Shown here in pieces: positions 58,528 through 64,000 of a DNA stretch of 64,000 nt. A program made the translations under genes and the position numbers. Origin of the DNA: Thorsellia anophelis DSM 18579 (GTDB lineage: Bacteria; Pseudomonadota; Gammaproteobacteria; Enterobacterales; Thorselliaceae); the NCBI RefSeq assembly GCF_900111395.1, contig NZ_FOHV01000002.1, forward strand, positions 174,719 through 238,718, read 5' to 3'. Under the pieces are notes generated by a model. The model was not told the origin of the DNA. It saw only the letters and a list, made by a program, of their open reading frames with translations, and did no database searches. Each line of letters starts with the position of its first letter. Positions within the stretch are counted from its first letter, which is position 1.

Positions 58528-58782
58528 ATGAATAAAAACAAGATTTGCGAGCGAATCAAGCAGGTACTAGCGGATGCTCCTCGTAATCAATATACAGCTG
58601 AACTTTATCTGCAAATGATCAAATACGATAATGATCTGAGGAACATTACAGCAAAAGAGTTTTGTGAAGGGTGGTTGCGAAGCAGCTTCGGTGCGGAATT
58701 TAACAAAATGTGCAATCTGACTCGGTGTTTGAAAGCCGTAGGACTAAACCCTAAGCATCTATCACGACGTTTTAAACGTTGA
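58528..58782 (+). CDS. Small basic protein of unknown function in the island
   Basis: 84 residues, not recognised. It opens MNKNKICERIKQVLADAPRN and ends in NPKHLSRRFKR. It is basic, with three cysteines and helical periodicity; no signal peptide or membrane helix. It lies between the recombinase module and the nuclease-helicase gene on the same strand, 55 nt before the latter. A DNA-binding, excisionase or regulatory role is possible but unproven. Confidence 0.5.
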   Translation: MNKNKICERIKQVLADAPRNQYTAELYLQMIKYDNDLRNITAKEFCEGWLRSSFGAEFNKMCNLTRCLKAVGLNPKHLSRRFKR

Positions 58783-58837
58783 CATTGAAATTGAATAATC
58801 TGATTAAACGATTTAAGCTGACTAAGAGGCTATTGAA

Positions 58838-61033
58838 ATGGTAAAAGACTTTAAAGATATTGACCAGTTAGCACCTGCAGATTTCGAGATTTTTGTTAGG
58901 GACCTATTTCTTGCCTCCGGTTGGTCGGATGCTGAAATTACAAGAGTTGGAAGAGAATTTAAATACGGTGATGGTGGTGTGGATATCTTTGCTTACAAAG
59001 GAAAGAGAAGATTTGCTATCGAAGTTAAGCAACGGAATTTGAGCACTACAGTTGACGTAAAAGCCCTAAACCAAATTGTTACAGGTGCTAAGTTAGCAAA
59101 TGTGTCTAACAAGATATTGGTTACCAATTCATACTTCACCTCAGAAGTTAAAGCGCGAGCATTACGCTTAGGTGTAGAGCTTATTGATCGAGATGAGTTA
59201 CAGAATCTTTGGGTAGTAAAACACTCAGAAATTGGTCGGGATATTAAACCAAGGAAGTACCAACAATATGTCATTGATGAAGCTTTGCACAAATATAATG
59301 CAGGAAAAAATAAGATTTTGATTGAAATGGCTACAGGTTTGGGGAAAACCTATACAGTAGCTCATCTAATAAAGAGGCTAATCCATGAGTCATCTGAGCG
59401 ACCACGGATTCTCTTTCTTGCTCATCAAGTGGAAATTTTGCTTCAGTCAGTTACTGCATTTAAAAATGTCTTAGGTATTGGGAATTACAGTTTCTCTGCC
59501 TGCTTTTCTGGAACGAAGCCAGAGGACACAGATTTTGTATTTGCATCATTCGATACGTTGTATGGCCAACTGGGGAGTCTATGCAATAATTCATATGATT
59601 TTATCGTTGTCGATGAGGCGCACCATACGGCGGCAAGAACATATTCCGAAGTTGTCACCCTATTTAAGCCGAAACTGCTGGTTGGTTTAACCGCCACGCC
59701 ATATCGAGCAGATAACAAAGATGTAATATCTTTTTTTGGTGGGGCAGATGGGCATATTGGTAAATTCGATTTGGTTTGGGCTTTAAAGCATAAGAAATTG
59801 GCATTTCCTAGATATCTCGTCCTTCTTGATGATCTTGATCAGGATAAAATTAATCAATTAGAAAGTGGGCTATCCATTTCTGATTTGGATAAAAAATTAT
59901 TCTTGCATAAAAAAGATCAGGAAGTTGTTCGTATTGTTGAGAAAACTGTTGAAGAACAGGGGATACAGAGAGTAAAGGGAATCGTATTCTGTAGAAACAT
60001 CCGCCACATGTACCACCTTATAGGTTTTTTTCAGCTCGGATCTGCTACTCTTGTACATTCAAAAATGCAGGATCTGGAAAGAAGAGAAAATATTAGAAGT
60101 TTTAGGGAGGGAAATGTTAAGTATATATTGGTGTGTGACCTATTTAATGAGGGCATTGACATTCCAGAAACAAATCTACTTATTTTTATGCGGTATACGG
60201 GCTCCAGAACCATTTGGCTTCAACAGTTAGGGCGAGGATTAAGAAAAACACCCAATAAAGACTATGTCCATGTATTGGATTTTGTAGGGTCTCTTGAGAG
60301 GCTTAACGAGGTGAAAGAGCTTTCTAGGTCTATCGATAGAATGCCTGTTGATAGAGAAAATCTAATTGATGATGCGGAGGAGCCGGAAGTAAATAGTGTC
60401 TTTCACGATATGGCACTGGATGTCAAATATAGTGAAGAAGCGGCGAAAGTCCTCAAATTGATCGAGAATATGAAGCTAGAACTCAATAGTCGTGAATTGT
60501 TATTGGAAAAGCTGCGACGGTACAAAGAGATAAATGAGTCAATTCCAGATATTTCAAATATAGAGAATTGCCTAGAGGACGTGGGCTTAGATCAGATAGC
60601 TACTCATTTTGGATCTTATTATGGCTATTTAACAGCCGCATTTGATGGTGATTTCGACAAACAGGAAATGATCTTAAGGATGAAAAAATATATAAGTGGG
60701 TTTTATGAAGATTATAAACTGGAACCTAGTTTGAAAGCAATTGCAGTTCATTTTACTGTGAATCATCTAAATGAGTTTACTGAGAAGGATATTAAAACAC
60801 TGATTCCTGAAGCAAGTGAATTTATCCGCGAAGTTACGCCGAATGTCCCTACTAATTTAGGAGAAAACAGTTCAATTTCTGGCGCTCCATCTCCTTGCCC
60901 AATAATCGAAAAGTACAGAAATAATTTATTATCTCGTTTAGATGTGAAAAAGCTTTCTGACGCTGAAAGAGATGAGATTATAAAGAAATACAGTTCTATT
61001 TCTGTGTTTTTGAAGAAATTAAAGAGTTATTAA
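58838..61033 (+). CDS. Mrr-type nuclease fused to SF2 (DEAH) helicase
   Basis: 731-residue probable DNA-cleaving motor. The N-terminal ~130 residues are an Mrr/PD-(D/E)xK nuclease domain with Asp49 (DGGVDIFAYKG), Glu62 and Lys64 (AIEVKQRN) and an early Glu17. The SF2 core follows: a Q-motif-like RKYQQYVIDEAL (139-150), Walker A ATGLGKT (165-171), DEAH (259-262), TATPYR (285-290), motif V/VI DIPETNLL and QQLGRGLRKT. The C-terminal ~240 residues are helical and unknown. Type I/III or type IV-like restriction enzymes share this architecture, but there is no methyltransferase nearby. The partner gene begins 4 nt later. Confidence 0.85.
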   Translation: MVKDFKDIDQLAPADFEIFVRDLFLASGWSDAEITRVGREFKYGDGGVDIFAYKGKRRFAIEVKQRNLSTTVDVKALNQIVTGAKLANVSNKILVTNSYFTSEVKARALRLGVELIDRDELQNLWVVKHSEIGRDIKPRKYQQYVIDEALHKYNAGKNKILIEMATGLGKTYTVAHLIKRLIHESSERPRILFLAHQVEILLQSVTAFKNVLGIGNYSFSACFSGTKPEDTDFVFASFDTLYGQLGSLCNNSYDFIVVDEAHHTAARTYSEVVTLFKPKLLVGLTATPYRADNKDVISFFGGADGHIGKFDLVWALKHKKLAFPRYLVLLDDLDQDKINQLESGLSISDLDKKLFLHKKDQEVVRIVEKTVEEQGIQRVKGIVFCRNIRHMYHLIGFFQLGSATLVHSKMQDLERRENIRSFREGNVKYILVCDLFNEGIDIPETNLLIFMRYTGSRTIWLQQLGRGLRKTPNKDYVHVLDFVGSLERLNEVKELSRSIDRMPVDRENLIDDAEEPEVNSVFHDMALDVKYSEEAAKVLKLIENMKLELNSRELLLEKLRRYKEINESIPDISNIENCLEDVGLDQIATHFGSYYGYLTAAFDGDFDKQEMILRMKKYISGFYEDYKLEPSLKAIAVHFTVNHLNEFTEKDIKTLIPEASEFIREVTPNVPTNLGENSSISGAPSPCPIIEKYRNNLLSRLDVKKLSDAERDEIIKKYSSISVFLKKLKSY

Positions 61034-61037
61034 GAAA

Positions 61038-63506
61038 ATGGATTTTGTTACTATTGATATCCGCCAAATAAATTTGGATAGTGCTGTAAAAAAGTTAATT
61101 AAGTCGATTCTATGTGATAATGCTGACACTTTGCCCAAAAAAAGGGACTTGTGGGAGATTATCGAAGATATGAGCATGGATGATTTCATGCTGTTAAAAA
61201 GGAACGTTTACTTTGCTGACTTTCTTAGGTTATTTGGTGTGGAATTTTCGCCTAGCGGGGATACCTGTAGTGAATTTAAAGATAACACTGAGAGCGTTGG
61301 TCATGTTGATAATAGTGATAACGATATGATTAAATCAAAGATTGGAAGTGATATCAGCCTTGATTTGGGGATAATAAAAATACCCTCGCTCGTGACAAGG
61401 CTTGATGATTTGATATTGCCAAATAGATTTTCGAAACTGGTTAAAAGATTAAGAAATATCAGTTCATTTCATGAATCATTCCATCTTGGTGAAACTTTGG
61501 GTGATCTTGTTAGTTTGAGCACTTCTGATATTGCTTGTCTTCCTGGGGTTGGATTATCTTATGTGGAAGCCTTTAAAGAGCTTAAAATATTAGCCAATAC
61601 TGCGGATGAGATTGATATTGAGGTTGATAATTACGCACCTTCTGATAATAAAATTAATCTTGGAAAAGTAGATACCAGTAATATGAGGCTATGTTTGGGA
61701 GGGGTAGACCAAAAATTTGCTAAAGCGTTGGAGAAGTACGCTAGATACATTGGTGCTGAGGATGTTGCAGAAAATTTGGATGACATTCTTAGTTTTAATC
61801 GGAGTAAGTTGCTTGCTTTACCGGGCTTTGGAGAAAAAATAGTACATTGTCTGATTGAGTTCAGAGATGTTGTTAGAAAAGAAATTGAGTCTATTTTAGC
61901 AGGCAATATTAACTATCAGGAATTTGAATCTTCGTTAATCTCCCCAAAGGTATTTAGTATGGTCCCAATTGAAAAAGCAGAAAAAATCTTGCTGGAGGAT
62001 GTCGATAATTTCATTGATCGAATTGAAGATGATGAGGCCGACATTGCCCAAAAACGCTGGGGATTTGTAGAGGACAAGCAGACATTAGAGCAGATAGCCT
62101 CTAACTTTGATGTTACAAGAGAGAGGATACGTCAAAAAGAATCAAAGATAAACAGCAGTTTTATTCGGCATTTGCGTATTCATCCGAAGGCTATGTGGCA
62201 GCTTATAGAGCCTGAGCTATCCAGCAGTTTTCGCACTAAATTCAATAAGGTTTTCTCATGTTTCACAGAGGAAAAGGACTTTTACGATTTTTTAAGCTTG
62301 ATTTGTGGGCAGACTAATCTTTTTGAGTATGTTTACCCTGAGCTAGACAAAACTATATTAAATATTCTTTTTGCGGAAAATGGTGCGCCACTCCATCTTG
62401 ATGATATTAGAGAGTACATTTCGCAACTAAATTTAAGTGAAATTAAAAATATCGATAACGCTATTTATTTTTTGGAGAAGCGTGGCGTCTTGCTTATTGA
62501 TGGCGAGAATATTTGGCCGAGGCAGCTTGGAAAAGCTGAGGCTAGTGCATGTATTTTATTTCATCTTGAGGGTGGTCTGCCTTGGTTGGATGTAGCTAGA
62601 CTGGTGAATGCTAGATGTTATTCTAGGACTGATATTTACGAGGATCGCCTAGATAATGAGGCTTTTAAGTTGCCGGATTACATATATTTGGCCGGTAAGG
62701 GTGTATATAGACATACAAGATTTATTGATGTTGAATCAATATCGCTGGACGATATATTTATATCGGTGATGGAATATGCTCAATCAGATTGCAGAGACGT
62801 TTTTCATTTGATGGAATGCTATCAAGCTTCCGCTGGGCTACAGGCATACGATTATTTTATAATTAGGCACTTGGTAAAGCATTTCGGCGAAGATTATGGA
62901 TTTTACTTTTATGGTCGTTCACAATCCGATTCCGTGGGGTTGAAAAAAGGCTTCAAAAATATTACACAAAAAGATGTAATTATTGAGGCAATGAATAGAA
63001 GTGAGAGGCCTTTAACAAAAACAGCTATTGCTAACTTACTGAAGAGCAAAAGTAGTAATCATGCTGCATTTTATCTAGATGCTTTGATTGAGGACGGTAA
63101 GGTTGTTCAGGTAGACAGGATGCTCTACACTACACCTAGCTGCGCATACAAAGATATTGTTGTAGATGACTACGTAGTTGAAATCGGTATAATATTGAAT
63201 AAATACCAAATCCCTGTAGAGTCATCTATTATAAAAAAAGAGCTAAATAACCGATTTTTAAAGTGTTTCTCAAAGTACTTTTATGCATCGATTGCACGAC
63301 TTTATGCTAGGGATCAAGGGTGGTTCAGAAAGAACAGTTTGTATTCTATTAATGAAATACCATTTAGAAATTTAAAAGCAGTCATTGAAAACGTTTGTAA
63401 TTTGGAGTTTTCGGTAAATGATAATATCGAGTTTCTCCAGAAGCATGTAGCTATCACTAAGGAATCAGCTACCATAGCGCTTTATAATTGGCGTAATAGC
63501 CCCTAG
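61038..63506 (+). CDS. Large DNA-binding protein with HhH and sigma-70 region 4-like segments
   Basis: 822 residues; no known system name recognised. Two RpoA alpha-CTD/helix-hairpin-helix-like segments lie at about 117-185 (tip LPGVG 168-172) and 215-280 (tip LPGFG 261-265). A sigma-70 region 4-like HTH follows at about 332-380 (QTLEQIASNFDVTRERIRQKESK). The last ~400 residues look like a series of winged-helix domains (VIIEAMNRSERPLTKTAIANLLK is one). It has no obvious nuclease or ATPase motif. It begins 4 nt after the nuclease-helicase stop, so the two form one operon. It may recognise DNA or transcription complexes and guide the nuclease; this is inference. Confidence 0.75.
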   Translation: MDFVTIDIRQINLDSAVKKLIKSILCDNADTLPKKRDLWEIIEDMSMDDFMLLKRNVYFADFLRLFGVEFSPSGDTCSEFKDNTESVGHVDNSDNDMIKSKIGSDISLDLGIIKIPSLVTRLDDLILPNRFSKLVKRLRNISSFHESFHLGETLGDLVSLSTSDIACLPGVGLSYVEAFKELKILANTADEIDIEVDNYAPSDNKINLGKVDTSNMRLCLGGVDQKFAKALEKYARYIGAEDVAENLDDILSFNRSKLLALPGFGEKIVHCLIEFRDVVRKEIESILAGNINYQEFESSLISPKVFSMVPIEKAEKILLEDVDNFIDRIEDDEADIAQKRWGFVEDKQTLEQIASNFDVTRERIRQKESKINSSFIRHLRIHPKAMWQLIEPELSSSFRTKFNKVFSCFTEEKDFYDFLSLICGQTNLFEYVYPELDKTILNILFAENGAPLHLDDIREYISQLNLSEIKNIDNAIYFLEKRGVLLIDGENIWPRQLGKAEASACILFHLEGGLPWLDVARLVNARCYSRTDIYEDRLDNEAFKLPDYIYLAGKGVYRHTRFIDVESISLDDIFISVMEYAQSDCRDVFHLMECYQASAGLQAYDYFIIRHLVKHFGEDYGFYFYGRSQSDSVGLKKGFKNITQKDVIIEAMNRSERPLTKTAIANLLKSKSSNHAAFYLDALIEDGKVVQVDRMLYTTPSCAYKDIVVDDYVVEIGIILNKYQIPVESSIIKKELNNRFLKCFSKYFYASIARLYARDQGWFRKNSLYSINEIPFRNLKAVIENVCNLEFSVNDNIEFLQKHVAITKESATIALYNWRNSP

Positions 63507-64000
63507 TGCATGAATTAAATTCATGCGAGAATGTTGATATTCCTGTGTTTCCTATTTGGTGCGAGAGTCAGGAATACGAAAATTACGCCTATGGAACGTA
63601 AATTGCAAGGAATTATAGGTAACTCTATCTCAAATCGAGCAATAGTTTGGATTTAGACTTGGCTTGAAGTATCATTAGCTGTTGATGGCAAGAACGGAAA
63701 ATGGATTGTAATTCAGCTAGATCTTGCTGAAATGCGATTCAAGGTTTGGTAGAAGCAACAAACCTTCCAATATTCGCCTTTTTGATTATGGATGTTGAAG
63801 CTACCTGAGTTGGTCAGGTGCTTTCGCTAAAAGTGTTAAGATTCTATCTTTACGCTTGGTGTCTAATAACCCTAGAGTACCCTCCCAGAAAGTTGACAGC
63901 ATTGGAGTTAACTTAACATTATTTAATATATTTAACATTAAATAAATTTTTTTCAATGGTTTAAGTTATTTTTTAACTAGTTTATGTGAACAACCTTTTT
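63507..64000 (+). other. Right flank of the island, no intact gene
   Basis: About 490 nt to the window edge. It holds a 19-nt perfect palindrome (63508-63526), an 8-bp inverted repeat TATTCCTG / CAGGAATA (63538-63576) and a small hairpin ACCTGA / TCAGGT near 63796. No reading frame of note, tRNA or identifiable attachment site. The last 100 nt are AT-rich like the host DNA. I cannot place the island end. Confidence 0.4.
63508..63526 (+). repeat. Perfect palindrome after the sigma-like gene
   Basis: GCATGAATT / AATTCATGC are exact 9-bp inverted copies around one A, 1 nt after the 822-residue gene stop. There is no U-run, so it may be a protein-binding site or a weak terminator. Confidence 0.6.

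Noticed and set aside
58838..61033. Classical type I or III restriction subunit
   Set aside because: Mrr-like nuclease plus helicase is compatible, but there is no modification or specificity subunit beside it, and the partner is a different kind of protein.
1..64000. CRISPR array, tRNA or rRNA genes
   Set aside because: No regularly spaced repeats and no cloverleaf or rRNA-like segments were recognised by eye.

Overview
The window looks like an AT-rich gammaproteobacterial chromosome close to the Enterobacterales. Several proteins match E. coli catalytic positions exactly (CpxA His248, CpxR Asp51, MtnN Glu12/Glu174/Asp198, UbiU and UbiV iron-sulfur cysteines). Several E. coli gene neighbourhoods are kept: ygjP-ygjR, rluD-pgeF, ispB-sfsB, darP/pmbA, ubiUV/ubiT, mtnN-btuF and uvrA/ssb. 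Low GC together with an Enterobacterales-like core would fit Orbaceae or a similar host-associated lineage. That is inference; there is no rRNA gene here to settle it.

Layout. 1-6.9 kb: glpD (cut by the window edge) with a CRP/GlpR-like promoter, a CYTH triphosphatase, a DedA (YqjA) protein, ygjR-ygjP, rluD and pgeF. 7-13 kb: sfsB, ispB, pldA, darP and pmbA. 13-18.4 kb: the O2-independent ubiquinone genes ubiUV and divergent ubiT, then mtnN-btuF-rsmE. 18.7-28.4 kb: two chemoreceptors, parE, recF away from dnaAN, cpxRA and uppP. 28.6-33.7 kb: spoT, a membrane-TlpA thioredoxin and recG. 33.7-37 kb: a decayed IS200/IS605 element followed by an RloA/RloB (AbiL-like) defence pair. 37.4-49.1 kb: flagellin behind a sigma-28 promoter, pdxY, a dxs-linked secreted protein, dxs, nqrM, a Cache chemoreceptor, degS, a thioredoxin and an NSS transporter. 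49.2-53.1 kb: uvrA and ssb.

From the ssb terminator (about 53.1 kb) to near the right edge lies a mobile island. It opens with four overlapping genes: three tyrosine recombinases plus a small helix-turn-helix/coiled-coil partner. This arrangement recalls Tn554 TnpABC and the multi-recombinase (trio) integration modules of gammaproteobacteria. The cargo is a small unknown ORF and then a tight two-gene unit: an Mrr-type nuclease fused to an SF2 helicase, and an 822-residue protein with helix-hairpin-helix (RpoA alpha-CTD-like) and sigma-70 region 4-like segments. I do not recognise this pair as a named system. It is my best candidate for an undescribed defence system.

Working together: the host genes are mainly housekeeping (isoprenoid and quinone supply through dxs, ispB and ubiUVT; envelope stress through cpxRA and degS; DNA repair through recF, recG, uvrA and ssb). 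The accessory genes sit at two places, recG-fliC and downstream of ssb, and both carry probable anti-phage cargo. No tRNA, rRNA or CRISPR array was seen.
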